64,000 nt of DNA from Thalassospira indica (GCF_003403095.1 NZ_CP031555.1:62001-126000), one strand, 5' to 3'; shown: positions 52,433 to 61,985, counted from the first letter of the stretch. Numbers and translations are program-made. The notes: generated from the sequence alone by a model not told the origin.

Positions 52433-53557
52433 TCAATCGCGGATCAGAACAGCCTGGGCAGGGTCAAGCTTAAGCGCAACATTTTCACCCTTTTCCATAC
52501 GCTTCTTGCCACGCGTATGTCGTTCGTCGACCAACAGTTCCTGACCGTTTACATCGATCGCATAGCGCACCATCCCGCCGAGGAACTCGGCAGAAGCAAC
52601 CAAGCCTGACAAGGAGTCGTTCGCACCATCAGCCGCGAACTCGATACTTTCAGGACGTACCACCAACCGTGCTTTGCCAGTTGCTTCGTCTGCATCGACC
52701 GGAATGCGAAGGTTGGCACCGCAATCGAAGCTCTTGCCCTCCGCAGATGCGACAACCTCACCTTCGAGGATGTTTGCGGTCCCAAGAAATTTTGCAACGA
52801 AGCTGTTGGCCGGATTATCGTAAACCTCGTCAGGGCGACCGATTTGCTGCACCACCCCGTCTGCCATAACGGCAATCCGGTCACAGATCGTGTTGGCTTC
52901 TTCCTGATCGTGGGTGACGAAGATCGTTGTAATACCCAGGCGACGTTGCAACTTGAGAAGGTCCTGACGCATCTGCACACGCAGATTTGCATCAAGGTTT
53001 GAAAGGGGCTCATCAAGAAGCAAAACCCGCGGCTCAACTACAATCGTGCGCGCCAGTGCCACACGTTGTTGCTGCCCACCCGACAGCTGCGACGGGAAGC
53101 GTTCGGCATAGTCCGCCATACCAACAAGTTCCAGAGCAGCAAGGACCTTTGGGCCAATTTCGGATGACGGGACCTTGCGCTCCTCCAGGCCAAAGGCGAC
53201 GTTTTTGGCCACTGTCATGTGCGGCCAGAGCGCATAACTCTGAAACACCATGCCAACATTCCGCTGCCACGGTACAGAGCCGACAATGTCCTGACCATCA
53301 AGCTTGATCTGACCTTTAGGGTTCGGGCCAAAGCCCGCAATCGCACGCAACAAGGTGGATTTTCCCGATCCGGATGGACCGAGGAAGGCAAAGAATTCGC
53401 CCGGACGGATCGCTAGGTTCACCCCTTTGAGGACTTCGGTCTTACCAAACGACAAAGAGAGATTTTCAATATCGATCTGAACCGGTGCAGTTTGCATCGT
53501 GGTCATAGTGTCGGCCTCCGCGCGACGATTATTGGAAGGATTGGTTATAATGGTCAT
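52433..53557 (-). CDS. ABC transporter ATPase (iron/sugar-phosphate type)
   Basis: The 374-aa protein has Walker A GPSGSGKSTLLRA, the signature LSGGQQQRVALARTI, Walker B LLLDEPLSNLD, the switch His in IFVTHDQEEA, and a C-terminal TOBE domain, as in FbpC/PotA-type ATPases. It energises uptake by the permease with which it overlaps by 4 bp. It is the last gene of the transporter operon. Confidence 0.92.
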   Translation of the reverse strand: MTIITNPSNNRRAEADTMTTMQTAPVQIDIENLSLSFGKTEVLKGVNLAIRPGEFFAFLGPSGSGKSTLLRAIAGFGPNPKGQIKLDGQDIVGSVPWQRNVGMVFQSYALWPHMTVAKNVAFGLEERKVPSSEIGPKVLAALELVGMADYAERFPSQLSGGQQQRVALARTIVVEPRVLLLDEPLSNLDANLRVQMRQDLLKLQRRLGITTIFVTHDQEEANTICDRIAVMADGVVQQIGRPDEVYDNPANSFVAKFLGTANILEGEVVASAEGKSFDCGANLRIPVDADEATGKARLVVRPESIEFAADGANDSLSGLVASAEFLGGMVRYAIDVNGQELLVDERHTRGKKRMEKGENVALKLDPAQAVLIRD

Positions 53558-55284
53558 GCTGCATCTCCTGCGGCCTGTTCCATGCTGCTGCGTTGCTTGC
53601 GAGCACGGTCAACCATGCGGTGCGACAAATAAGTCGCCAAACCAACAATGATGACAGCCATGACACCGAGTGCTGCACCCGGTCCACGACCGGCAGCCGA
53701 TTGCATGAACAAGTAGAGTCCATAAGCCAGCGGGGCGTCATTTTCAGTCGAAACAAGCATGATGGTTGCAGACAGTTCGACTGCAGCTGTTGAGAAGCTG
53801 GTGACAAAGCCCGCGACTAGGCCACTGGCCATCAGCGGAACCACAATCCGGCGAACTGTGCGGAACTTGGATGCCCCGAGGTTTTCGGATGCTTCTTCCA
53901 GTGACGGGGAAACCTGTTGCAGGGCGGCTGTACAGGAGCGAAGGGCATAAGGCAAACGGCGCACAGCAAGTGCGATCACGATAATCCCCCACCAAGTTGC
54001 CATTGGCTGACCGGTGATTGGCATTTCCACACCATAGAAAACGCGCAGATACCCGATACCAAGAACAACCCCTGGCACTGCAAGAGCAGAAACTGCCATG
54101 TAATCAAGCCATTTACGACCGATGACGTTTGTGCGCATTACGACGTAGGCAATCGCAGTCCCCAGAACGATGTCGATGACACCGGCAAGACCGGCATAGA
54201 TCAGCGTGTTCTTGATAAAGGTCCAGGCAGAGGTAAATGCCGTGGCGTAGTGGCTGGTAGTGAAGCTGTCAGGCAAGACGCTGAACGACCAGACAGACCC
54301 GAGGGACAGCAGCAACAATCCCAGATGCGGCGCCAACACGATGCCGAGGATCGAAAAGATCACGACATAGCAAAGGATGGCTTCATGCGAACGCAGATCG
54401 CGCTTGGACAGGCCGCCGCCGCCTTTTTGCGTTGTCGAATAGTCCTTGCCGCGCATACCAAGGAACGCAACCCACATGGCAAAAACAGAGAACACAATCA
54501 GGATGCACGAAATCACATAGCCCATTGGATCGGAAATACCGATCGACGAAATACGCAGATAGGCCTGCGGGGCAAGCATGGTGTTGACGTTCAACAAGAG
54601 CGGCGTGCCAAGATCGTCAAAGACTTTGACGAAGACAAGGGACGCACCGGCGATGTAGCCCGGCATTGCAAGCGGAAAAACGATACGGCGGAACAGACGG
54701 AAGCCGCTTGACCCAAGCATCTGACCAGCTTCCTCCATTGAACGGTCGATGTTTTGGAGGCTTGCACTGAGGTTAATCAGAATGAACGGGAAATAGTGAA
54801 TGGACTGAACAAAGATCACACCATTCAGCCCCTCCATGAAGGGAATATTGATCCCGAACCAGTCCCGTAAAAGCAAGTTCACACTGCCGTTTGTCCCAAA
54901 TAGCAATTGCATCGCGACAGCACCAATAAAGGGCGGCATGATGAGTGGAACAAAGGCAAGTGTTTGAATGATCACCGAACCTGAGAAATTAAAACGGGTG
55001 GTGAAATAGGCCAGTGGCAGCGCAAATGCCGACGCAAACACGACGGACATCCCCGACACATAGACCGAGTTGAAGAAAGACTGACGGAACAATGCGCTGT
55101 TAAAGAAGTCCTGAAAATTTACCAGCGTGAAAGATCCGCTGGTGGGCTCCTGAAAGGCGACCTGAATGACTTTCAGGACCGGCACTAACAGGAAGGCACC
55201 CAGAAACAGGACCACAATCCCAGCGACCATATATGGACCAAGCGAAGAGAAACGCACCGGTCGCGCAAGAGCGGCGGACGACAT
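53554..55284 (-). CDS. ABC permease with two fused transmembrane domains
   Basis: The 576-aa protein contains two BPD-type permease domains. Each has an EAA loop (SMEEAGQMLGSSGFRLFRRI in the first, SLEEASENLGASKFRTVRRI in the second) and about six helices, as in iron-type (FbpB) permeases. The start at 55284 follows GGAG and gives a normal N-terminus; an upstream GTG-like extension to 55371 falls in the hairpin region and is unlikely. It overlaps the ATPase gene. Confidence 0.9.
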   Translation of the reverse strand: MSSAALARPVRFSSLGPYMVAGIVVLFLGAFLLVPVLKVIQVAFQEPTSGSFTLVNFQDFFNSALFRQSFFNSVYVSGMSVVFASAFALPLAYFTTRFNFSGSVIIQTLAFVPLIMPPFIGAVAMQLLFGTNGSVNLLLRDWFGINIPFMEGLNGVIFVQSIHYFPFILINLSASLQNIDRSMEEAGQMLGSSGFRLFRRIVFPLAMPGYIAGASLVFVKVFDDLGTPLLLNVNTMLAPQAYLRISSIGISDPMGYVISCILIVFSVFAMWVAFLGMRGKDYSTTQKGGGGLSKRDLRSHEAILCYVVIFSILGIVLAPHLGLLLLSLGSVWSFSVLPDSFTTSHYATAFTSAWTFIKNTLIYAGLAGVIDIVLGTAIAYVVMRTNVIGRKWLDYMAVSALAVPGVVLGIGYLRVFYGVEMPITGQPMATWWGIIVIALAVRRLPYALRSCTAALQQVSPSLEEASENLGASKFRTVRRIVVPLMASGLVAGFVTSFSTAAVELSATIMLVSTENDAPLAYGLYLFMQSAAGRGPGAALGVMAVIIVGLATYLSHRMVDRARKQRSSMEQAAGDAA

Positions 55285-55312
55285 AAGTATTCTCCAATGT
55301 CGGGGAATCTGG

Positions 55313-55344
55313 CCCCTGCCAGAGCTCAACTTCTCTGGCAGGGG
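55313..55344 (-). other. mRNA hairpin between binding-protein and permease genes
   Basis: CCCCTGCCAGAG and CTCTGGCAGGGG (12 bp, 8-base loop) sit in the 140-bp gap between the solute-binding protein stop and the permease start. There is no T-run. Its position suggests a stabilising structure that lets the binding protein be made in excess. Confidence 0.6.
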
Positions 55345-55424
55345 GATAAGTATCATGTGCGTTCCTGACATACCCCCAGCGGCTGCCAGGCAACGTCACA
55401 CGATACCAGGGAGTTCAGGAAAGA

Positions 55425-56780
55425 TCAGAACATGAAGCGCGCAGTATTCGCGAGCTCTGCCGCCTTCTGGTAGTTCTGCACGATCTGGTTGTCCCATTCC
55501 TGTTCGATTTCAGCCTGACGACCTTCGACCTTGTCGGTTTGCTTTTTGCGTTTGCTTTTGAAGATCGCAGCAAATTCAGGGTCGTTTGCCTTGGCTTCGT
55601 CAATCGGGAGCTTATGCAAAAGCGCCTTGGCTTCTTCGATCAACTTGGTCGCTTCTGCATTGTTCTCACCGCTTTCAGCCAAAACCGCTTCGGCTTCCTG
55701 AATGGCAACGGTTGCCGCACGCAGATCTTCGAGACGGTAGGTGACCATCACGTCGAACAGGGAGTTCACAACGTTGTACCGACCCTGCGAAACCGCGGTA
55801 TCAAACTTGACTTCCGTTTTGATCGAGCCGTTGAACGGGTTCGGAAGACCTTCCGGTGCATTTGCATAGGCAGCTTCGTTGACCGGAAGACGCATGATTT
55901 TCGGATCAAACAGCAAACCCTGCCCAGTTTCCGACATCAGGAAGTCGATGAATTTCTGTGCCGGTTCACTGTTGGGCGCATTGGCAACAACACCGATATT
56001 GGCCGGAACAAGCGCAGTAACACTCGGATAGCTGAAATCAACCGGGAAGCCCGACGCCATTGACGAGAAGCCAAAGAAGTCAATGACAATCCCGATGCCG
56101 AATGAACCGCTGTTTACACCATCGGGCACACCGAAGCTGCGTTCGGTGATGGTTTTGGCGTTACCGGAAATGTCACGGATGGTTTCCCAACCTTTTTCCC
56201 AGCCTTCGCCCTGAAGAATGGTTTCAATCGTCAGGTGTGTGGTACCCGAGCGCGACGGGGCCGATAAGCCGACGTGACCATGGTAAACTGGCTTTGCAAG
56301 ATCTTCCCACTCCCCCGGTTCCGGAAGATCGAACGCATCCATGTAGCGTTCGTTCCACATGAAGCCATAGCCCGAAAGCGCAAAGCCGGAGTAATAGCCA
56401 TCCGGATCATTGATCGGATAGCCATTAAGTTCTTTGGCAACACCACCGACTGTCGACTCGTATTTCGCAAGCAGGCTATTCTCCTTGAGGACCTCAAAGG
56501 CATCGGGTGCCGAAGCCCAAAAGATATCGGATTGGTTGTTTTGTGCCGTTTCAATCAGATATTTCACACCTGATGAAGTGCTTTTATTGACAACCTCGAC
56601 CGAGACGGAGGGGTTTTCTTTCATGAAGGCATTCTTGAAAACATCAGTCAGGTCGGACGGAAAGGACGTCACAATGACGAGCTTGTCTTCGGCTGCATGC
56701 GCGGTTGCGGTTGCAAGCATGGCGGCCAGCGCAACACCTGTTCCCAGGTGGCGCAATGTTTTGTGAACCATGTTGGACAC
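55425..56780 (-). CDS. ABC solute-binding protein (sugar-phosphate/phosphoglycerate type)
   Basis: The 451-aa protein starts with a signal peptide (KTLRHLGTGVALAAMLATATAHA). The GTG at 56780 is chosen because AGGGAGG lies 5 bp upstream; an ATG at 56771 is the alternative. A longer frame to 56876 overlaps the sigma-54 promoter and cannot be transcribed whole. The mature protein shares blocks with the PgtC-like protein at 60347 (WASAPDAFEVL, APSRSGTTHLTIETILQ, TERSFGVPDGV), so they are paralogues. The family includes AfuA and PgtC, which bind phosphorylated sugars or phosphoglycerates. Confidence 0.85.
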   Translation of the reverse strand: MSNMVHKTLRHLGTGVALAAMLATATAHAAEDKLVIVTSFPSDLTDVFKNAFMKENPSVSVEVVNKSTSSGVKYLIETAQNNQSDIFWASAPDAFEVLKENSLLAKYESTVGGVAKELNGYPINDPDGYYSGFALSGYGFMWNERYMDAFDLPEPGEWEDLAKPVYHGHVGLSAPSRSGTTHLTIETILQGEGWEKGWETIRDISGNAKTITERSFGVPDGVNSGSFGIGIVIDFFGFSSMASGFPVDFSYPSVTALVPANIGVVANAPNSEPAQKFIDFLMSETGQGLLFDPKIMRLPVNEAAYANAPEGLPNPFNGSIKTEVKFDTAVSQGRYNVVNSLFDVMVTYRLEDLRAATVAIQEAEAVLAESGENNAEATKLIEEAKALLHKLPIDEAKANDPEFAAIFKSKRKKQTDKVEGRQAEIEQEWDNQIVQNYQKAAELANTARFMF

Positions 56781-56835
56781 TGGTTCCTCCCTATTTGGTT
56801 GTTCATTGACCGACGCAGGTCGGCAACCAGACAAG

Positions 56836-56852
56836 AGCAACCAATGTGCCAA
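56836..56852 (-). promoter_or_regulatory. Sigma-54 promoter of the transporter operon
   Basis: On the minus strand TTGGCACATTGGTTGCT has the TGGCAC (-24) and TTGC (-12) elements at the exact sigma-54 spacing. It is about 55 bp upstream of the binding-protein start and downstream of a sigma-54 activator gene. Confidence 0.9.
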
Positions 56853-56938
56853 TGTGACCCATACTAGGAGAACCAAACTAAGTATTTGTTTTTTAAAGTA
56901 TTTATTCCGAAATCACGCGATTCCGTAACTGCGATATT

Positions 56939-56988
56939 TGTGTCAATAATAACCCAAAACGAAGAGGAGACGGGTCAGTATTGACACA
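56939..56988 (-). promoter_or_regulatory. Long inverted repeat, probable activator binding site
   Basis: TGTGTCAATAATAACCC (56939-56955) and GGGTCAGTATTGACACA (56972-56988) form an inverted repeat with 15 of 17 pairs matching. It is about 90-150 bp upstream of the sigma-54 promoter, the normal place for enhancer sites of NtrC-type activators. It begins directly after the stop of the activator gene. Confidence 0.7.
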
Positions 56989-58344
56989 TCATGCACCATC
57001 TACAAAGTCACGCTTGTCGATATTGTGGTACTGCATGCGCAGATAAAGTTTCTTGCGTGGAATATCGAGATAGTCGGCGGTTTCTTGGACCTTCCCTTCA
57101 CAGCGCCGCAAAGCAGATGAAATCACCTTTTTTTCAAAGGCATCCATCTGATCTGGCAAGGACATCGAGGCATCAAATCTGTCGAAACCCGTCGACATGC
57201 TTTCCAGCTGAAGAGCATATCTTTCTGCAGCATTCACCAACTCGCGCACGTTCCCAGGCCAAGACTTTCCGCGCAGTTCATCAAGGCTGATTTCGGAAAT
57301 TTCGGGAATTTTGAGCCCGTGTTTGCTGCATGCGCTCGAAACATAATGCACAAAAAGCAGCGCAATATCCTCGCCGCGCTCCCGCAAGGGAGGGATCGTA
57401 AGAGTAGCAACTGCAAGACGGTAATAAAGATCCGGGCGAAATCTACTTTCCTCCGATGCCTGTTCAAGGTCTTCTTTGGCAGCCGCAACCACCCGCACAT
57501 CAATATTGATCGGTGATTTCCCTCCCAACCGTTCAATGGTCTGCCCTTGCAGGGCACGCAAAAGTTGGGTTTGCTGGCTTAACGGCATGCTTTCGATTTC
57601 ATCAAGGAAAAGCGTACCGCCACTAGCCTGTTCAAGCTTGCCGATATGTCGGCGATCAGCCCCTGTGAAAGCTCCGCTTTCATGGCCAAAAAGCTCGCTT
57701 GCAATCAGCGTTTCCTGCAGAGCACCGCAGTTGATTGCGACAAACGGACCATTTTTGCGCGGCCCTAGTTCGTGAAGGGCGCGCGCAACAAGTTCTTTTC
57801 CTGTACCGGTTTCGCCATAAATGATCGTATTGACGTCAGAGCCGGCGACGACTGTTGTTTTCTGTCGTAAACGCTCGATCTTCGGATGGTTGCCGATGAT
57901 GTGGTTTTCGATGCGATAGCCATCATCGCTTCGGTTGATCAGGCAGCGGTTCTCAAGGATGAGACGTCGCAGTTCGCACGCACGCCCCACGACCGCAAGC
58001 AGCATTTCGGGGTCAGCCGGTTTTTCGATGAAGTCATAGGCCCCTAATCTAACCGCCTTGGTCGCCATCGGGATGTCCCCATGACCTGTCACGATGATAA
58101 CCGGAATTTTTGGGTCAATGCGCTTGACGGCTTCAAGCACACCAAACCCATCCATTCCGGGCATACGCAGATCGGTCAGAACAACGCCGGGCCAATCGGT
58201 CTGCAAGGTGGTAATTGCAGCTTCGGCGTCTTCGAATGATTGCGGCATGAAGTTTTGCAGATGCAGGGTTTCTTCCCATGCACGACGAATTTCTGCTTCG
58301 TCATCAATTAACAAAACCGGAGATTTTCCACTGTTGTTTGTCAC
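56989..58344 (-). CDS. pgtA: PgtA/DctD-like sigma-54 response regulator
   Basis: The 451-aa protein has a receiver domain (phospho-acceptor Asp in VVLTDLRMPGMDG, residue about 57; Lys in DFIEKPADPEM) and a sigma-54 interaction domain with Walker A GETGTGKELVARA, GAFTGA loop, Walker B GTLFLDEIES and R-finger region. A C-terminal Fis-type helix-turn-helix follows (QETADYLDIPRKKLYLRM). Its start overlaps the sensor gene's end by 4 bp. It should activate the sigma-54 promoter at 56836. The name follows the gene order; PgtA homology is by layout and length. Confidence 0.87.
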   Translation of the reverse strand: MTNNSGKSPVLLIDDEAEIRRAWEETLHLQNFMPQSFEDAEAAITTLQTDWPGVVLTDLRMPGMDGFGVLEAVKRIDPKIPVIIVTGHGDIPMATKAVRLGAYDFIEKPADPEMLLAVVGRACELRRLILENRCLINRSDDGYRIENHIIGNHPKIERLRQKTTVVAGSDVNTIIYGETGTGKELVARALHELGPRKNGPFVAINCGALQETLIASELFGHESGAFTGADRRHIGKLEQASGGTLFLDEIESMPLSQQTQLLRALQGQTIERLGGKSPINIDVRVVAAAKEDLEQASEESRFRPDLYYRLAVATLTIPPLRERGEDIALLFVHYVSSACSKHGLKIPEISEISLDELRGKSWPGNVRELVNAAERYALQLESMSTGFDRFDASMSLPDQMDAFEKKVISSALRRCEGKVQETADYLDIPRKKLYLRMQYHNIDKRDFVDGA

Positions 58345-60350
58345 GTTTTAAACAACTCCACGGTTGCAATCGTTCCGCCATGTTCATCCTGGCTAGGCAA
58401 AACCTTGAGACGTCCACCAAGGTCACGAATGACATTGAATGAAATTGACAGACCAAGTCCCAGACCTTTTCCCGGCGGCTTGGTCGTGAAGAAGGGTTCG
58501 AAGAGCTTGTCGCTAACATCGGGGGCAAAACCGACGCCATTATCCTCGACCGTTATCACCGCCCGGCGATCCGTTTCGGCGATTGCCAGATGCAAGACGG
58601 GCTCTTTAAGTTCTTCCACTGCATCAAGGGCGTTGCTGATCAAATTGACCAGAACCTGTTCGAGTTTTGCCGGGTCGGTCAGAACATAAACCGGCCCGTC
58701 CGGATAAGCACGTTTCAGCAGTACACCGTTGCGTGCGATCCGCTCTTCAAAAAGGGACAGGGCATTTTCAAGGACTTCGATCCCATCATGTTTTGTGACC
58801 GCTTCTTGTGGTCGGCGGGCGAAACTTTTCAGATGGTTGGATGTTTTCGAAAGTCGCTTCACTAACCTGTCGATATCTTCAAGCTTCTCAAGGCATTTAT
58901 CGTGCTCGCCACGCTCAAGATAAAGCGATGCATTATGGTTATATGAACTGAGTGCTGCGAGCGGTTGATTGAATTCGTGGGCGATGCTGGCTGACAACTG
59001 TCCAAGTGCAGCCAGCTTAGCGGCTTGTAGCAGTTCGGCCTGTGTTTCGCGCAGATCCTGTTCGGCTTGCTGACGCAGGACAATTTCGCTGCGTAGTTCC
59101 GCGTTGGTGTCTTCGAGTGCTTCAGCATGGGTTTCAAGCGCTTGCGACTTGTGCCGGAACAGCCGAACGGCATCGGCAAGTTGCCCGATTTCGTCCTTAC
59201 CATCTACCAGCACCCGGTGAGCAAAATTGCCATCGGCAATGATCTGCATGGAAGACAAGACACGCATCAGGCGTTGCAGAAGCTGGCCCCGAATGAAAAT
59301 TACGGAGAACAGGATCAACAGGCCAACTGTCGTTGTTCCAGCCAACAATCCGAACAATTGGCCACTTCGCACCTCACGCTCAATCTGCAGGGAGACGTTT
59401 TCAGTACGCTGGCCGCTCTCACGCACCGTATCCGCGACCAGCCCACCCAAAGTTTCTAGCAATACCGCATTCTCATCCTGAAGCTGGGCATTCTGGCGCA
59501 ACAAAGCCGTTTCACGCAGCTTAAGTTCAAGTAGGTCGCGGGGTGTTTCGCCGTAAGATGCGATTTCATGCCAGATCTGAAGCAGGGTGATCGAGCTGCT
59601 GTTCTGTTGGAGTGCCGGGAGGTTTTCATTGGCCTCCGAGATACTTTCGAGCAGACGCAAACGAAGTTGCTCAATAGCGCCAAAGTCGTCTTCTCCGACC
59701 GCGCGCAGCATCAGTCCAACGATCAGATTGCAGGCAGCATGCAAACGACCCAGTGCCTCGGTAAAGCGCACCTCATTAACGACAGTATCGACCTGAACGT
59801 CCGTGCTGGGGCTGGTAAAGCTTTGATCAATCGCGGATGTTACGTTGAAATTGGCATCAACCAGCAGCGGATCGACTTCAAGAAGGAAATCACTGTGCAA
59901 GCGATTAATCCGTGCAACCTGACGACTAAGATTATCGCGCATTTCAAACTTTGTTGCGACGTTGGCATCAAGCTGCTCGACATTCGTCATCAGGTCATCA
60001 AGAAGCTGTGCGAGCTTTTCGGTCAGGTCAGGGGCATAAGTGGCAAGCTCAAGACTAAGCACGTGCAAATCTTGAAAATGCGCCTGAAGACTATCAAGAG
60101 CATCCTGTCGAGCATATTGTGTCGATGCACTGCCTAATCGAGGTGTATCAACGCGGATGATCTGCCCAATCTCGGCAAAGCGGGCACTTGTGGCCGTAAC
60201 CGCCAAGTTCTCCGACGCCAGATCGGCGACTGTCTGGCTGACACCCCCAAGTGTCAGGTTCGAAATCGTGGTTGCGATCACCGAAACACTAGCAATGACA
60301 ACAACCGACAGCATTAGTTTCGCTCGGAGGCTACCGAGATGCCAATTCAT
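58341..60350 (-). CDS. pgtB: PgtB-like membrane sensor histidine kinase
   Basis: The 669-aa kinase has two N-terminal membrane segments (about residues 13-35 and 333-355) enclosing a long periplasmic helical domain, then a HAMP domain, and a dimerisation His in ASIAHEFNQPLAALSSY. Its ATPase boxes are NLISNALDAV, VEDNGVGF and GKGLGLGLSI. Salmonella PgtB has nearly the same length. It overlaps both neighbours by 4 bp, in the order binding protein, sensor, regulator. Confidence 0.87.
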   Translation of the reverse strand: MNWHLGSLRAKLMLSVVVIASVSVIATTISNLTLGGVSQTVADLASENLAVTATSARFAEIGQIIRVDTPRLGSASTQYARQDALDSLQAHFQDLHVLSLELATYAPDLTEKLAQLLDDLMTNVEQLDANVATKFEMRDNLSRQVARINRLHSDFLLEVDPLLVDANFNVTSAIDQSFTSPSTDVQVDTVVNEVRFTEALGRLHAACNLIVGLMLRAVGEDDFGAIEQLRLRLLESISEANENLPALQQNSSSITLLQIWHEIASYGETPRDLLELKLRETALLRQNAQLQDENAVLLETLGGLVADTVRESGQRTENVSLQIEREVRSGQLFGLLAGTTTVGLLILFSVIFIRGQLLQRLMRVLSSMQIIADGNFAHRVLVDGKDEIGQLADAVRLFRHKSQALETHAEALEDTNAELRSEIVLRQQAEQDLRETQAELLQAAKLAALGQLSASIAHEFNQPLAALSSYNHNASLYLERGEHDKCLEKLEDIDRLVKRLSKTSNHLKSFARRPQEAVTKHDGIEVLENALSLFEERIARNGVLLKRAYPDGPVYVLTDPAKLEQVLVNLISNALDAVEELKEPVLHLAIAETDRRAVITVEDNGVGFAPDVSDKLFEPFFTTKPPGKGLGLGLSISFNVIRDLGGRLKVLPSQDEHGGTIATVELFKT

Positions 60351-61684
60351 TGTTCAACGCCTGAATCAAGGTGGCTTTGAAACGATTCCATTCGGGCAAT
60401 CAATTCGCGTGCAGATTTGAAACGCTGGCTGAAATCATTCGACCAGCTATCCTGAACACGCAACCTTCCGGCAACGGCAGTTTCGGGGGAAACTGCGTCG
60501 GAAAAGACGCGTTCAAAGCTTTGTTCGTTAGCCATGAAAGCCGCAACCGGCACGGATTCAAGGGATTCTCGCACCGCTGCAAGCAGGGGCCGCATCGAAT
60601 CAGATTGCCTAATAACCTGGGAGCTCTCCAACCGGAGCAAAGCATCCCAAAGCTTTCGGATTTCAAGAAGTCGATGGGTGATCATATCGTCAAAAAGTGC
60701 ATTGACGACTGCCATGCGGGTCGCAGCCAATTTCAGATCCAGACGGTGGACCGGTTTATAGTCGGATGGTGAAAAACCCACCTTTGGCCACAAGGCCGGA
60801 TCAATTGGAATCCGCTGGATTTCCGGATCAAGTAACAGTTCTTGTGCTTCTTGGCCTCTAAGGAAGTTAACAAATCCCAGAGACAGCACATTGTTTGCGC
60901 CCAGACCGGTAACAGCAATGCTTGCGGGGAAATACCAGCCCGGCGAGAATGAACGAAAGGCAAGCTTCGAGCCGGACGGCAACTGTGCCTGGGCAAGGAA
61001 ATCAATGCCAATGCCATAGTCGAAACGACCTCGCGCAACACCGTCACGAACCCCAAAACTACGCGCGGTAACTGTCGCAAGATTGCCTCCAATTTGAGAG
61101 AGAAGCGCCCAACCTTTTTGCCAACCATATTGCTGCAAAAGGCTTTCAACAAACAGATGGGTCGTTCCACTGCGAGACGGGGAACTCATACCAAGCATGC
61201 CGCTATACTTAGAAGAGGCAAGATCGGCGATCTCGATCGGGGTTTGCAATGACGCGTCGTTTGGAACTGACATCACACCAATTGTCGAAAGCGCAAAACC
61301 GAACCGCGAACCATTTGGGGAGTCGACGGTAATATCAGCACTATCTGCCGGGTTTCCAACTTTCTCAGGAAATCTGGCCAAAGCGCCGTGTTGATCAAGC
61401 AGCTCAAACGCCACCGGCGAGCTTGCCCAAACGACATCAGGAACCGGTCGCCTGTTTTCGCGAACATGCGAAATCAATCCGATCGTGTTCTTATTCTGAA
61501 CACAAATATCCGTCGCGCCGTTCCGCGCGATGAACAAGTCAACAAACGGTTTGTAAAATGATGACGGATAGGACGTCAAAATGGTTAGATCACACGCTGC
61601 AGCCTTGCCGGATGTGGCGAATACCAACATGCCAGCAACAATTTGGACCACAACGCGCAACGAAGGTGGCGGCATCAAGCGCAT
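60347..61684 (-). CDS. pgtC: PgtC-like periplasmic regulatory binding protein
   Basis: The 445-aa exported protein (signal peptide to about residue 30) is related to the transporter's binding protein but lies in the sensor operon. The shared blocks are WASSPVAFELL, SPSRSGTTHLFVESLLQ and TARSFGVRDGV. In Salmonella PgtC is needed for signalling by PgtB. So it probably presents ligand to the sensor rather than to the permease. The signal leader contains a Cys (AAACDLTIL) that could be a disulfide partner. Confidence 0.83.
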   Translation of the reverse strand: MRLMPPPSLRVVVQIVAGMLVFATSGKAAACDLTILTSYPSSFYKPFVDLFIARNGATDICVQNKNTIGLISHVRENRRPVPDVVWASSPVAFELLDQHGALARFPEKVGNPADSADITVDSPNGSRFGFALSTIGVMSVPNDASLQTPIEIADLASSKYSGMLGMSSPSRSGTTHLFVESLLQQYGWQKGWALLSQIGGNLATVTARSFGVRDGVARGRFDYGIGIDFLAQAQLPSGSKLAFRSFSPGWYFPASIAVTGLGANNVLSLGFVNFLRGQEAQELLLDPEIQRIPIDPALWPKVGFSPSDYKPVHRLDLKLAATRMAVVNALFDDMITHRLLEIRKLWDALLRLESSQVIRQSDSMRPLLAAVRESLESVPVAAFMANEQSFERVFSDAVSPETAVAGRLRVQDSWSNDFSQRFKSARELIARMESFQSHLDSGVEQ

Positions 61685-61886
61685 TGCGTTAATTTCCGCG
61701 GACTTCTGGCAACAGCCTTCTGTCCACGCCTCCCGAAATGGTATTTGCTTTTTTTATTTTCCGACCGGACAGGTGACCGGTCTGATGAGTAGATACTATT
61801 CAGGATGCCGCATTATGGCGACCCCTTTTGACAACGTTAGTCTCGGGTCTGCAGGCTAGTGAACGAACTGCCCGGTTGATCATCAT
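61685..61886. other. Upstream region of pgtC
   Basis: The region holds a GACCGG/CCGGTC inverted repeat (61763-61782) and an AT-rich run before it (TTTTTTTATTTT). A promoter or operator for pgtC is likely but not certain. I see no gene here. Confidence 0.4.
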
Positions 61887-61924
61887 AAAAAAAACCAAGG
61901 CCATGAAGCTTCACGGCCTTGGTT
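61887..61924 (-). terminator. Rho-independent terminator of gyrB
   Basis: Minus-strand stem AACCAAGGCC/GGCCTTGGTT extended by TGAA/TTCA, followed by a run of eight T residues. It lies about 80 bp beyond the gyrB stop. Confidence 0.9.
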
Positions 61925-61985
61925 CCAACTTTATGCGTCACAGATTCTAGATTTATGTGTCGCGTTTCCAGTTTTATGAGTCAAT
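61925..61985. repeat. Three 21-22-bp iterons between gyrB stop and terminator
   Basis: TTTATGCGTCAC (61930), TTTATGTGTCGC (61952) and TTTATGAGTCAA (61973) recur with 22- and 21-bp spacing, preceded by TTCCAAC, TTCTAGA and TTCCAGT. The regular spacing resembles the multiple TnsB/TniA binding sites of Tn7-like ends. Confidence 0.55.

Noticed and set aside
53917..54711. 264-codon plus-strand frame
   Set aside because: It is antisense to the ABC permease with highly charged, low-complexity composition.
56781..56876. N-terminal extension of the solute-binding protein
   Set aside because: It would place the start upstream of the sigma-54 transcription start and before the signal peptide.
61925..61985. 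Plasmid or chromosomal replication origin based on iterons
   Set aside because: No DnaA box cluster, rep gene or long AT-rich tract is next to them; a transposon end fits better.
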